DNA of 64,000 nucleotides from CAWCAL01 sp963695075 (GCA_963695075.1 CAVOFR010000007.1:1984001-2048000); one strand, 5' to 3'. Counted from the first letter of the stretch, positions 50,077 to 60,931 are shown. Numbers and translations: made by a program. Notes: a model not told the origin generated them from the sequence alone.

Positions 50077-50502
50077 CTGTGACGACCCGGGGAGGTTGTC
50101 CCCTGGCGGTGAGCCCGTCCACTCAGTTGGAGGCCGCAACGTTGGAGCCTGCAAGTCTGACGTTCACGCACCCGGGAGCGGCGTCTCGGGGGACGCCAAA
50201 CCCGTACCACGGTGAACACGCCCGCCGCGCAATCGCTAGGATCGCGTGCGCCCCTGGTCCGGGGCAACCCGTAGCGCAGCGGAGGGGCGACAGCCCGAGG
50301 GTTCGGTTAGCCTGTCTCATCCGTCGATCTGGGGCGAGTCGGCTCGACGAGGAGCCGTCGCCGATGGGCAAGGTGGTGCTCGAGGTAGAATGACGTGGAT
50401 GGTGCCGCCGAGTTCTCCCCGCACCACTGGGCGTGTTCGTCGCCCTGTGGGAGCAGTGATGCTCGGTGTTGGTGCGATCCTCCAGTCGAAGGTGCGGCCG
50501 GG
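50077..50502. other. 426-bp stretch without a supported gene
   Basis: Only short frames with poor composition are present, leading into copy 2 of the dispersed repeat. Confidence 0.35.
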
Positions 50503-50788
50503 GAGCAAAGGCCGGCACCGTCAGGTGTCGCCCAGTGAGTCCTCCATTGCCGCCGCTCGCTGAAACTCCCCAGTTGTGCTCGGGCAACTCCGAGGAAATT
50601 CACGCGAGCGTGGGCAACATTCCACCTGCCAGGGCCATGAGAGCCGAAGCTCTCCACTTCGGAGCCCGTCTGGAGTCGACATGCGACACAGCGTTGTTGA
50701 GCCTGAGTCCTTCTGCACCGGCGACTGCACTACCGACTGCACCATCCCGCGGGTAACGCTTGTGAGCGTCTGGGGCGGATCGGATACG
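50503..50788. repeat. Dispersed direct repeat, copy 2
   Basis: Matches 48771-48984, interrupted by about 85 bp (near 50545-50630). See copy 1. Confidence 0.8.
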
Positions 50789-51244
50789 AGCACCCCGTTG
50801 GGGTGCCTGGGCGATCAGCGAAGCCATGGTGTGCACTGAGGTGGTCACGGTCGGCTGCGATCTCGCCGCTGCGTCGCTGGAGTGTCCCTCCACTCGGCGG
50901 CTCGGGCGCCGGGTTCCTTCCCCGGGTTTGTCGCTGCCGTGGGGGTTTGGCGTCGATGTGGAGCTCACGGTCGTCGACGCTGGACGGTGTGAAGCGTCGG
51001 TCGCTTCGACGTCTCCGGCCTCGAGATCGCCGTCTCTGTCGGCGGGTGACGCCTGGTTTGGGTGCTCGAGCAGTGCCGGCTTCCTCGTCGTGCCGTCGGG
51101 CAGCCATCCGGCGCGGCGCCCTTATGTCATCTCAGCCACACCCAGCGACTGCACTCGATCACGCCGAAATGAGTGGCACAGACTTGCCAGTTGCGCTTTG
51201 CGCACTGGCGGGTCGGTCGTCGCTGGGAGTGCCGAAAGGCGCTC
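50789..51244. other. 456-bp stretch, one weak open frame
   Basis: A 140-codon frame from GTG 50826 to 51248 is Ser/Pro-rich and matches no family I know. It has no convincing ribosome binding site and runs into the IS110 relic, so I do not call it a gene. Confidence 0.3.
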
Positions 51245-52535
51245 CTAGCCAGACATCCCACGGGTGGTAGTTGTCAAGCGGCGTGTCGAGATTTCGGTGG
51301 TGAGGTTGTTCTCGGGGCGGTGGGCCCAGGCGGTGTGTTCGTCGTAGAGGGTGTGGTGTCGGAGGCAGCCGTGGAGGATGCCGACGAGGCGGTTGCTGAG
51401 CGCTCGTAGTGCCTTGTGGTGGGAGTCGCCGAGCGGATCGACGCGTAGGTCGTAGAACGCGCGTGCTCCGGGGCTGGTGGTCGAACGCGCAGAACGCCCA
51501 TCGGTGCGCGGCGTCCGCGAGGCGTCGGTTGCTTCACGAACCGGGCGACGACGACGTGACGGTTCGCCCGGATGCTCTGGTGACGGGTGACGTGGCGGCG
51601 TAGTTCTTGCGAGACTTGGCGTCGGCGTAGCGGTTCGGGTCGTCTCCGAACTCGCCGAGCACCCGGGCGCCGAGGATGACACCGATTCCTGGCAGGGAGA
51701 GGTAGATGTCGGCGTCCGGGTGCTGTTCAAAATGGTCGGCCAGCTCGGTTTCGAGCGCGAGCGATCTGCGGTGTTGATCTCGACGATGCATCGCGACCGA
51801 CGAGCGGCGTCGTCGCCGCGAACGCCGTCGACCACCGGTCGGGTGCATCGAGGCCGTCGACCCGGAGGTCCTTCGGCGATCTCGGCGGCGCGGGTGTCGA
51901 TGTTGCGTTGACGGCCACCGGCACGCAGCGCGGAGCGGATCTTCGCCAGCGACAACGCTCGTGCGCCTCGGCGGGTGTCGGCGCTTTGGCCGAGCACGGC
52001 GAGGGCGTCGCGATCGCCCGAGTTCATCGGAAGGTCGACAAGCGCGGCAGGGAAGTACTCCAACAGCGGTCGAGCGCAGCCGCAGCGACGGCTGCGGGTC
52101 CGATCCCAGATCAGATTCTGATGCGCCCGGGCGAGGACCTTCACCGCCTCGACCGCTGCGCTGTCGCCAGCGACCAGGCGGTGGTTGTGACGGTCGGTGC
52201 GGACCAGCTCGGCGAGCATCCTCGCGTCCGCAGCGATCAGATTTCGCACCCGACAGCGACGTGTCGTTCCCGATAGCGGGCCGCCGCTCGAGGGTTGATC
52301 GCGAACACCTGATAGCCGGCCTCGACCAGCGCCTGGACCCACAAGCCCCGGTCGGTCTCGATCCCGACGACCACCTCGGCGGGTCATCGACATGCCCGGC
52401 GACCAGGTCATGGAACGCCGGCGATCCCCTCGACCCCCTCAGCTGAAGCGCCGGCGACGCGATCCGCTTGCCGTCGCCGTCGCACACGAACACGTCGTGA
52501 TGGTCCTCGGCCCAATCATCTCCGACGAAGATCAC
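51245..52535 (-). pseudogene. IS110-family transposase, frameshifted
   Basis: The N-terminus from ATG 52535 reads MIFVGDDWAEDHHDVFV then CDGDGKRIASPALQ, the DEDD RuvC-like start of IS110 transposases. Blocks in another frame follow: DARMLAELVRTDRHNHRLVA, AVEAVKVLARAHQNLIWDR, LLEYFPAALVDLP, SLAKIRSALRAGG. The C-terminus keeps YDLRVDPLGDSHHKALRALS then NRLVGILHGCLRHH. At least three frame changes show that it is dead. It lies in the right tRNA-Pro island. Confidence 0.85.
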
Positions 52536-52892
52536 GTCATCTGCACCTCCATCTGTTCTCGGTCGGTGTCGTCGAGCCGAAGGACGCCCGGCAACGGACT
52601 AATGGATCAGTGCTCAAACGGCACGACATCCCACTGGTGCTTCACGGACGACCTCACCAACCGGCCGGGGCACGTTCTGGCTTCAGAGATCAACCTCTCG
52701 GTCTGTGCAAGTGCTCACCGGCCAGCGGCTCCACGCCGAGCATCCCCCACCGGAGACACCCGATCGACCCCCATTAGTCTGTGCCATGTCATTCCGGGTC
52801 GATCCGGTGCAGACGCCCAGGCCGTCCTGACGGGCTGGGCCGAGCCGAGGTCGTGGTCGCGTTCTGTGGCCTGCGACGCGCCTTCGGCAGGC
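52536..52892. other. 357-bp spacer between the IS110 relic and xis
   Basis: No gene is recognised. TAGTCT near 52775 could be a -10 for the downstream gene. Confidence 0.3.
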
Positions 52893-53135
52893 ATGAGATC
52901 CAGCCACGTACCCGAGTCGGCACGCCCGAGGGTCGAGACCGATGAGCCGCCGGCCGGCTTGCTCGATGTCGGCGGCGCGGCGGAGCGGCTCGGGGTGACG
53001 GTGAGGTTCGTCCGCCGGCTGGTGGCGGAGCGGCGGATCCCGTACGTGAAGGTCGGGAAGTTCGTCCGGTTCGATCCGGTCGAGGTCGAGCGGTGGATCG
53101 ACGAGCACCGCATCGGTCAACTCGAGCTGTGGTGA
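52893..53135 (+). CDS. Excisionase-like helix-turn-helix protein
   Basis: An 80-residue protein with a MerR/Xis-type winged helix: GLLDVGGAAERLGVTVRFVR then RLVAERRIPYVKVGKFVRFD and VERWIDEHRI. Such proteins direct excision of integrated elements or regulate their integrase. It ends two bases before the stop of the convergent integrase relic, whereas xis usually precedes int on the same strand. Intact. Confidence 0.85.
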   Translation: MRSSHVPESARPRVETDEPPAGLLDVGGAAERLGVTVRFVRRLVAERRIPYVKVGKFVRFDPVEVERWIDEHRIGQLELW

Positions 53136-53137
53136 GC

Positions 53138-54257
53138 TCAGCCCTGCGGACGGATCAGCCGGTCCACGCTCCCGGCGATCTCGGCGTCCCGGGACGCGAC
53201 GGCGTGTTGATACCGCAGCGCTGCCTCGGGCGAGGCGTGGCCGAGTCGGGCCATCGCCTCTTTGATGGTCGCCCCGGCGGCGGCGTTGAGGGTGCCGGCG
53301 ACGTGGCGCAGGTCGTGGAACGTGCAGGCGACGTCGGCGTCGGAGCGAGCCCGGCTCCAGATCGCTCCGCCACATCACCTTGGTCGGGGTGGTCGCCGGA
53401 TCGCTCGGCGGTGAACACCAGATCGTCGGCGCCGGGCCCGACGTACCGGTCGAGGTGGGAGCGCAGCTCGTCGACCAGCAGATCGGGCAGCGCGAGGGTG
53501 CGGACGCCGGCGGCGGTTTTGGGGTCCTGGAAGATCAAGCCCTGGCTGTCGGTGTGGACGATCGGACTCGCTCGACGGCGACGGTGGGCGGGTCGGCGTC
53601 AAGGTCGAGATGTCGGCGAGCGAGGCCGAGGCACTCGCCTTTGCGGAGCCCGGCGAACGCGGCGAGCAGGACCATGGCTCGGAACCGGGGCGCAGATGGT
53701 GTCGGCCAGGCGGGCGACTTCGTCGAGGCTGGGGATCTGGCGCTCTCGGCTGTGCTCGGTCGCCGCGCCTTTGAGCCGGCACGGGTTCTCCCGGATCAGT
53801 CGGTCGTCGACGGCGGCTTGCAGGATCTGGCGCAGCAGCCGGTAGGCCTTCGCCGCGGTGGTGTCGCTGATGGTTCCCGAGCGGATCGACGAGTTCCAGT
53901 CCCGCACCGTCGCGGTGCTGATCCGCCCGATCGGCACGTCGACCAGCGTGAGGCAGGATGTGGCTGTTCAGGAGGTACGAGTAGAGCTCGATGGTGTGGG
54001 GCCGAAGCTCGGTCTTGGCGGCCAGCCAGCTGCTGGGCGTACGGCCCGAGATCGCAGCGGAGCGGCCGGCGGGGTCGAGGTCGTCGCCCCGGTGCAGGTC
54101 GGCCTCGACGGTGGCCAGCCAGCGGGTGCAGTCGGCCTTGGTCGTGAATGTGGTCGGACCCGTGACCCGTTTGCCGGTCTCGGGGTGGCGTGTACAGGGC
54201 CTGCCACCGGCCCGAGCGCATCTTGCGGACGCTCCCGAATGATCGCCGTGACCCCAC
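53138..54257 (-). pseudogene. Tyrosine integrase, broken by frameshifts
   Basis: Pieces in order on the minus strand: SFGSVRKMRSGRWQALYTPP, then (shifted) TFTTKADCTRWLATVEADLH and LRPHTIELYSYLLNSHILP, then VPIGRISTATVRDWNSSIRS and LLRQILQAAVDDRLIRENPC, then FQDPKTAAGVRTLALPDLLV, and the catalytic end CTFHDLRHVAGTLNAAAG with LGHASPEAALRYQH. The HxxR and Tyr motifs survive but at least four indels separate the blocks. It ends 109 bp from tRNA-Pro, the expected place for the enzyme that targeted this tRNA. Confidence 0.87.
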
Positions 54258-54365
54258 GCAAAGGACCGTAGGACCTCCGGACTACGCGCGCAACACGCGC
54301 GCACGCCGAATCCGTGCAAACCAGCAAATGGCCCATATTCGAGCCCTGGCTTGGTGTTTCTCCTG

Positions 54366-54439
54366 TCGGGATGGGGAGATTTGAACTCCCGACCCCCTGC
54401 TCCCAAAGCAGGTGCGCTACCGAGCTGCGCCACATCCCG
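54366..54439 (-). tRNA. tRNA-Pro(UGG)
   Basis: A 74-nt cloverleaf with acceptor CGGGATG/CATCCCG, D-arm GGCGCAGC, anticodon loop TTTGGGA (UGG) and T-arm CGGGAG-TTCAAAT-CTCCC(C). Discriminator A; CCA is not encoded. TAGCCT upstream is a likely -10. Its 3' half is present twice more, at 49084 and 44272. Confidence 0.95.
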
Positions 54440-54531
54440 TGCCTCGGCAGGCTACCGGCTCGTCGGGCCGGGCCAGATCCACTTCGGAGCCACGCCCTTC
54501 TCCGGGTGCATCTCGATCCGATCCGTCCCAG

Positions 54532-54537
54532 TACACT
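54532..54537 (+). promoter_or_regulatory. tig -10 box, leaderless start
   Basis: TACACT ends eight bases before GTG 54546, so the tig transcript should begin at or next to the start codon. Confidence 0.55.
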
Positions 54538-54545
54538 CGGCCGCC

Positions 54546-55997
54546 GTGAAGTCGACACTCTCCCCCGTATCCGCCTCCGACGATCTCGACGCCGGCGATG
54601 TCGTCGATTCAGGGCCCGAGAACCGCGTCAAGCTCTCGGTCGAGGTGGACGAAGCCGAGTTCGAAGAGGCCGTCGACGCGGCATTCCGCCGGATCGCCCA
54701 TGAGGTCCGCATCCCTGGGTTCCGGCCCGGCAAGGCCCCCCGCAAGATCCTCGAGTCCCGAATCGGCGTTCTCGCCGCCCGTGAGGAAGCACTGCGCGAG
54801 GCTCTCCCCGAGTACTACGCCCAGGCCGTGCGCGAGCTCGACGTCGACGTGATCGCCCCACCCGAGATCGACGTCACCGAGGGTCACGAGGCAGGGGCCG
54901 TCCTCTTCGACGCCGTCGTCGAGGTTCGACCCGAGGTCGCGGTGATCGGCTACGAGAAGCTCACCGTCGAGATCCCGTCGCCGACCGTCGCCGACGAGGA
55001 CATCGAGGAGCAGGTCGACCGCTTGCGCTCCACGTTCGGCACGCTCGAGACGGTCGATCGTCCGGTCATCGATGACGACCACGTCACCATCAACATCGCA
55101 GCCACCCAGGGCGGCGAACCGCTCGAAGGGCTCACCGCCGACGGATACGTGTACGAGGTCGGCAAGGGCGCGATCGTGCCCGAGATCGACGAGAACCTGC
55201 GCGGCAAGAAGGTCGGCGACGTCATCGAGTTCGATGCCGAGTATCCCGACCCCGAAGCCGACGAGGACGACCTGAGCTTCCGCATCATGGTGAAGGAGGT
55301 GCAGCAGAACGTGCTGCCCGACCCCGACGACGCCTGGGCCTCCGAAGCCTCCGAGTTCGACACCATCGCCGAGCTCCGGTCTGATTTCGCGAAGCGGTTG
55401 GGGATGAGCAAGAAGATGCAGGCCAACATGGCCCTGCGGGAGAAGGCGGCAGAGGCGCTGGCCTCGCTGGTCGACATCGACATCCCCGAAGCGATGCTGT
55501 CGGCCGAGATGGAGCAGCGGTTACAGGAGACGGCCATGCGCCTGGCCCAGCAGGGGATCGACCCCGAGCAGTTCTTCGCGTCGCAGGACCGGACGCAGCT
55601 CACCGCCGAGCTGCGGGAGGCGGCCGTCAGGGCAGCAGGGGTCGACTTGGCGCTGCGAGCCGTGGCCAGCGCAGAGAGCCTCGATCCCGACGACGAGGCG
55701 ATCGAAGCCGAACTCGTTTCGATCGCAACCCAGCTCGAGCAGGATCTCGAGTCGGTGCGGCACGAGTTCGAGCACCACCGGGGCCTCGGAGCGATACGCT
55801 CGGATCTCAGGAAACGAAGCGCTCTCGAGTGGATCCTCGAACGGTGCGAGATCATCGACGAAGATGGCAACCCCGTCGACCGCGACGATCTCGAGCTCCG
55901 AGCCGAGGATTCCGAGGAGAGTGCGGCTGAAGGGGACTCCGATTCTGACGACGAGCCCGACGCCACCGAGACCGATCCAACCGAGGAAGCCGACTGA
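54546..55997 (+). CDS. tig: Trigger factor
   Basis: A 483-residue ribosome-bound chaperone. The ribosome-binding signature is in EVRIPGFRPGKAPRKILE; the PPIase-like domain follows (about 180-265, EDDLSFRIMVKEVQQ), then the helical C-terminal cradle and an acidic tail (about 450-483). It folds nascent proteins and can act with ClpXP. GTG 54546 is chosen for the leaderless promoter; no family-like sequence lies upstream. The stop overlaps clpP as TGATG. Confidence 0.94.
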   Translation: MKSTLSPVSASDDLDAGDVVDSGPENRVKLSVEVDEAEFEEAVDAAFRRIAHEVRIPGFRPGKAPRKILESRIGVLAAREEALREALPEYYAQAVRELDVDVIAPPEIDVTEGHEAGAVLFDAVVEVRPEVAVIGYEKLTVEIPSPTVADEDIEEQVDRLRSTFGTLETVDRPVIDDDHVTINIAATQGGEPLEGLTADGYVYEVGKGAIVPEIDENLRGKKVGDVIEFDAEYPDPEADEDDLSFRIMVKEVQQNVLPDPDDAWASEASEFDTIAELRSDFAKRLGMSKKMQANMALREKAAEALASLVDIDIPEAMLSAEMEQRLQETAMRLAQQGIDPEQFFASQDRTQLTAELREAAVRAAGVDLALRAVASAESLDPDDEAIEAELVSIATQLEQDLESVRHEFEHHRGLGAIRSDLRKRSALEWILERCEIIDEDGNPVDRDDLELRAEDSEESAAEGDSDSDDEPDATETDPTEEAD

Positions 55998-56632
55998 TGC
56001 AGGCCTGGAACTATCTGGTACCCACCGTCGTCGAGCAGACGAACCGCGGTGAGCGGGGCTACGACCTCTATTCGAAGCTGCTCAAGGAGAACATCGTCTT
56101 CCTGGGCACTCCGATCGATGACATGGTGGCAAACCTGGTCTGTGCGCAGCTGCTGCACCTCGAATCGGACAATCCCGAGAAGGACATCAACCTCTACATC
56201 AACTCGCCCGGTGGCGACATCAACGCTCTGTTCGCCATCTACGACACGATGACCTACATCAAGCCCGACGTGGCCACCATCTGCTACGGACAGGCCGCTT
56301 CGGCCGCGGCCGTCCTGCTGGCCGCCGGCACACCGGGCAAGCGGTTCGCCCTGCCCCACGCCCGCGTCCTCATCCACCAGCCCTATGCCGGAGCCCAGGG
56401 TCAGGTGTCCGACATCGAGCTCGCATCACAGGAGATCCAGCGACTCAAGACCGCGCTCGAGGAGATCCTGGCACACCACACCGGTCAAGCCGCCGAGAAG
56501 ATCCACACCGACACCGACCGGGATTTCGTGATGACCGCGGAAGAAGCGGTCGAGTACGGCATCATCGACGAGGTCATCCAGGCTCGCTCGTCAGTCGACA
56601 CATCGGGGCCGATCAAAGCCGTCGGTTCCTGA
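55997..56632 (+). CDS. clpP: ATP-dependent Clp protease proteolytic subunit
   Basis: A 211-residue serine peptidase: DINLYINSPGGDINALFAIY, catalytic Ser in CYGQAASAAAVLLAAGT, catalytic His in RVLIHQPYAG and Asp in TDTDRDFVMTAEEA. The segment after the Ser is AAAVLL instead of the more common MGAFLL. It forms the double-ring protease used with ClpX, encoded 21 bp downstream. Confidence 0.95.
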   Translation: MQAWNYLVPTVVEQTNRGERGYDLYSKLLKENIVFLGTPIDDMVANLVCAQLLHLESDNPEKDINLYINSPGGDINALFAIYDTMTYIKPDVATICYGQAASAAAVLLAAGTPGKRFALPHARVLIHQPYAGAQGQVSDIELASQEIQRLKTALEEILAHHTGQAAEKIHTDTDRDFVMTAEEAVEYGIIDEVIQARSSVDTSGPIKAVGS

Positions 56633-56653
56633 TCCGAAGCAGGGGAGAGACAC

Positions 56654-57922
56654 GTGGCAAAGTTTGGTGAGGGGGGCGAGCTTCTCAAGTGCTCGTTCTG
56701 CGGCAAGTCGCAGAAGCAGGTCAAGAAGCTCATCGCCGGGCCGGGTGTCTACATCTGCGACGAGTGCATCGACCTCTGCAACGAGATCATCGAGGAGGAA
56801 CTGGCCGAGATCACCGAGCCCCGCTTCGAGGAGCTGCCGAAGCCGGCCGAGATCTACGACTTCCTCAACGACTACATCATCGGTCAGGAGCGCGCCAAGA
56901 AGATCCTGTCGGTAGCGGTCTACAACCACTACAAGCGGGTGCAGTACGGCGTCGGCGAGGATCCCGACGTCGAACTGGCCAAGAGCAACATCATGCTCAT
57001 CGGACCGACCGGGTGCGGCAAGACCCTGCTCGCCCAGACGCTGGCTCGAATGCTCAACGTGCCGTTCGCCATCGCCGATGCCACCGCCCTCACCGAAGCC
57101 GGGTACGTCGGGGAGGACGTCGAGAACATCCTCCTGAAGCTCATCCAGGCGGCCGACTTCGACGTGAAGAAGGCCGAGGCCGGGATCATCTACATCGACG
57201 AGATCGACAAGATCGCCCGGAAGAGCGAGAACCCGTCGATCACTCGCGACGTGTCGGGCGAAGGGGTGCAACAAGCGCTGCTGAAGATCCTCGAAGGGAC
57301 CGTCGCATCGGTGCCACCGCAAGGTGGCCGCAAGCATCCCCACCAGGAATTCATCCAGATCGACACCACCAACATCCTGTTCATCTGCGGTGGAGCATTC
57401 GCCGGGATCGATCAGTTGATCGAGAGCCGCGAGGGCGCCGGAGGTGTGGGCTTCGGTGCCGACGTCAAGACCGCCGCCGAGCGCGACGACCTCACCTACA
57501 CGCGGGTCCTGCCCGAGGATCTGCTCAAGTTCGGCCTCATCCCCGAGTTCATCGGCCGGTTGCCGGTCATCGGTGCTGTGTCGCATCTCGATAGGGAGGC
57601 ACTCGTTCGAATCCTCCTCGAGCCCCGCAACGCCCTGGTCAAGCAGTACGAGAAGTTCTTCGAGCTCGAGGACGTCGAGCTCACCTTCACCGAGGACGCC
57701 CTCGAGGCGGTCGCCGATCAGGCCTTGTTGCGAGGGACCGGGGCGCGTGGTCTGCGCGCCATCCTCGAAGAGGTCCTGCTCAACGTCATGTACGACCTCC
57801 CCAGCCGCGACGACGTAGGGAGTTGTGTCGTCGACGGATCGGTGGTCATCGACAAGGTGAACCCGACGCTGGTGCCGAAGGAAGCCCGTCAGCAGGACCG
57901 GCCACGGCGGGCCGCATCCTGA
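56654..57922 (+). CDS. clpX: ClpX unfoldase of the ClpXP protease
   Basis: A 422-residue AAA+ protein. N-terminal zinc domain CSFCGKSQKQVKKLIAGP and YICDECIDLCNEI; Walker A GPTGCGKTLLAQTLA; Walker B IIYIDEIDKIARK; the RKH-type pore loop in ALLKILEGTVASVPPQGGRK; the IGF-like ClpP-docking loop in ELLKFGLIPEFIGRLPV form; and the sensor 2 region GTGARGLRAILEE. It unfolds substrates for ClpP. Same operon as clpP. Confidence 0.96.
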   Translation: MAKFGEGGELLKCSFCGKSQKQVKKLIAGPGVYICDECIDLCNEIIEEELAEITEPRFEELPKPAEIYDFLNDYIIGQERAKKILSVAVYNHYKRVQYGVGEDPDVELAKSNIMLIGPTGCGKTLLAQTLARMLNVPFAIADATALTEAGYVGEDVENILLKLIQAADFDVKKAEAGIIYIDEIDKIARKSENPSITRDVSGEGVQQALLKILEGTVASVPPQGGRKHPHQEFIQIDTTNILFICGGAFAGIDQLIESREGAGGVGFGADVKTAAERDDLTYTRVLPEDLLKFGLIPEFIGRLPVIGAVSHLDREALVRILLEPRNALVKQYEKFFELEDVELTFTEDALEAVADQALLRGTGARGLRAILEEVLLNVMYDLPSRDDVGSCVVDGSVVIDKVNPTLVPKEARQQDRPRRAAS

Positions 57923-57935
57923 CCCTTTCCTGCAG

Positions 57936-59234
57936 GTGAACATCGACACCGCACTGCGGTGGCTGGATTCGCACCTCAACCGCGAGGCGACCGCCGGGAT
58001 GACCGAGGGACTCTCGCTCGCCCCGATGGAAGCGCTGATGCGGGTTCTGGGCGATCCTCAGGCCGCCGCCCCTGTAATCCACCTCACCGGGACCAACGGC
58101 AAAGGGTCGACCGCCCGCATCATCACGTCGCTGCTGGCCTCGGCCGGCCTGTCGGTCGGATCCTATGCCAGTCCGCATCTCGAGCGGATCAACGAGCGGC
58201 TGACGTGGAATCTTCGCGAGATCGACGACGAGGCGCTGGCCGCGATCCTCACCGACCTCGAAGCCATGGCACCGCTCGTCGACTCGCCACTGTCCTGGTT
58301 CGAGCTGGCCACGGCCGCGGCATTCCGCTGGTTCGCCGACATCGCCGTCGACGTCGCCGTGGTAGAGGTCGGACTGTTGGGCGAGTGGGACGCGACCAAC
58401 GTCGCCGATGGTCGAGTCGCCGTGATCACCAACATCGGCCGTGACCACACCGACGGCCAGGGCGATTGGCGCCGCCGGATCGCCACCGAGAAGGCAGGGA
58501 TAATCAAGCAGGGGGCCACGGTCGTGTTGGGCGAGAACGATCCGGAGTTCGAGGACCTGTGGGAGCGGGCCGACCGGGTGCTCGTACGTGGGGGCGAGTT
58601 CGGCTGTGACGCGGACCGTCTGGCGGTCGGCGGCCGGCTCGTCGATTTCCGTACCCCCGAGGCGACTTATGCCGAGGTGTTCCTCCCTCTCCACGGCTCG
58701 CACCAGGCCGTCAACGCCGCCATCGCGCTCGGCGCTTGCGAAGCGTTCTTCGGCCGACCGCTCGGAGACGAAGTGGTGCGCGAGGGCATGGCGAACGTCA
58801 CAATCCCGGGCCGTTTCGAGGTCGTCGGTCACGAGCCCCTGGTGATCATCGACGGTGCTCACAACCAGCCCGGCGCAGCGGCCACGGCGCGCACGCTGGG
58901 TGGAGACTTCGATCCCGCCGGATCACGGATCCTCGTGTTCGGCATGCTCACGGGCCGCGACCCGGTCGAGGTGCTGGGTGCATTTGCCGACGCCCGGCTC
59001 GACATGGTGCTCACGGTCACCGCTCCGTCCCCCCGGGGCGTTCCCAGCACCGAGCTGGCCGAGGTCGCTCTCGGTCTCGGCCTGGCCGCCGAGTCGTGTG
59101 GGACCGTCGACGCGGCGCTCGATCGTGCCTTCGCCGTCGCCGCCGAAGAGGACGCCATCCTGGTGAGCGGCTCGCTGTACGTGGCCGGCGCAGCCCGCTC
59201 CCGCCTGCTCCCCCCGGAGTCTGTGCAGAGCTGA
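57936..59234 (+). CDS. folC: Folylpolyglutamate/dihydrofolate synthase
   Basis: A 432-residue Mur-ligase-type enzyme with P-loop VIHLTGTNGKGSTARIITSL, YASPHLERINERL, EVGLLGEWDATNVAD, TNIGRDHTDGQGD, the carbamylated-lysine region TEKAGIIKQGATVVLGE and C-terminal IIDGAHNQPGAAATAR. It adds glutamate to folates. GTG start 13 bp after clpX. Confidence 0.93.
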   Translation: MNIDTALRWLDSHLNREATAGMTEGLSLAPMEALMRVLGDPQAAAPVIHLTGTNGKGSTARIITSLLASAGLSVGSYASPHLERINERLTWNLREIDDEALAAILTDLEAMAPLVDSPLSWFELATAAAFRWFADIAVDVAVVEVGLLGEWDATNVADGRVAVITNIGRDHTDGQGDWRRRIATEKAGIIKQGATVVLGENDPEFEDLWERADRVLVRGGEFGCDADRLAVGGRLVDFRTPEATYAEVFLPLHGSHQAVNAAIALGACEAFFGRPLGDEVVREGMANVTIPGRFEVVGHEPLVIIDGAHNQPGAAATARTLGGDFDPAGSRILVFGMLTGRDPVEVLGAFADARLDMVLTVTAPSPRGVPSTELAEVALGLGLAAESCGTVDAALDRAFAVAAEEDAILVSGSLYVAGAARSRLLPPESVQS

Positions 59235-59291
59235 CACCCGTCACGGGGGATATTCCTTCACAGATCGGAACGGGACGCCGCCTGGATCCTC

Positions 59292-59297
59292 TAGGGT
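59292..59297 (+). promoter_or_regulatory. ndk -10 box, leaderless start
   Basis: TAGGGT ends eight bases before ATG 59306; no ribosome binding site is present between. Confidence 0.5.
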
Positions 59298-59305
59298 CGC
59301 CGGCC

Positions 59306-59713
59306 ATGGATCGAACATTCGTGATGTGCAAGCCCGATGCCGTCGAGCGGGGGCTGGTCGGTGAGATCGTGTCCCGATTCGAGCGCCGCGGGCTGCGTAT
59401 CGTCGCCCTCGAGCAGCGGACGATCACCGAGGAGACGGCGACCCGGCACTATGCCGAGCACGAGGGCAAGCCGTTCTTCGCCGATCTCCTCGCGTTCATC
59501 ACCCGGGGGCCGGCGGTCCCGATGGTGATCGAAGGGCCGGAGGACACCTGGCAGGTCGTGCGAACCATGATGGGCGCCACCAACCCCCGCGACGCGCAAC
59601 CCGGGACGATCCGCGGCGACCTGGGTATCGAACTCACCGAGAACCTCGTGCACGGTTCGGACGGGCCCGAGAGCGCGGCGCGCGAAATCGCGCTGTTCTT
59701 CCCCGAGCTCTGA
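59306..59713 (+). CDS. ndk: Nucleoside diphosphate kinase
   Basis: A 135-residue kinase of normal length with MCKPDAVERGLVGEIVSRFE, VRTMMGATNPRDAQPGTIRG and the active-site His in NLVHGSDGPESAAREIALFF. It balances nucleoside triphosphate pools by a phosphohistidine mechanism. It starts 72 bp after folC and has its own likely leaderless promoter. Confidence 0.96.
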   Translation: MDRTFVMCKPDAVERGLVGEIVSRFERRGLRIVALEQRTITEETATRHYAEHEGKPFFADLLAFITRGPAVPMVIEGPEDTWQVVRTMMGATNPRDAQPGTIRGDLGIELTENLVHGSDGPESAAREIALFFPEL

Positions 59714-59887
59714 CGAGCTGCTCGCTGCGTGGTCGCCTTACCACATGCGGTGCCCGTTTGGTTGCATTTCCGTGACCACGCGTAAGCTCTAGTTCGTCCG
59801 CGTTGTCCGGCGCGCTGACAAGCGCAGGACAACATGTCAGGATCACCCGTCCTGTCCACCGCCTCTCCCAAGCCCGCAGGAGCCGTC

Positions 59888-60927
<1,040 letters not shown>

Positions 60928-60931
<4 letters not shown>

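Noticed and set aside
50105..50393. A short plus-strand frame after the hypothetical gene at 49570
   Set aside because: No ribosome binding site, no family, and poor codon bias compared with its neighbours.
54950..56377. A 475-codon minus-strand frame opposite tig and clpP
   Set aside because: Serine-rich shadow of well conserved genes.
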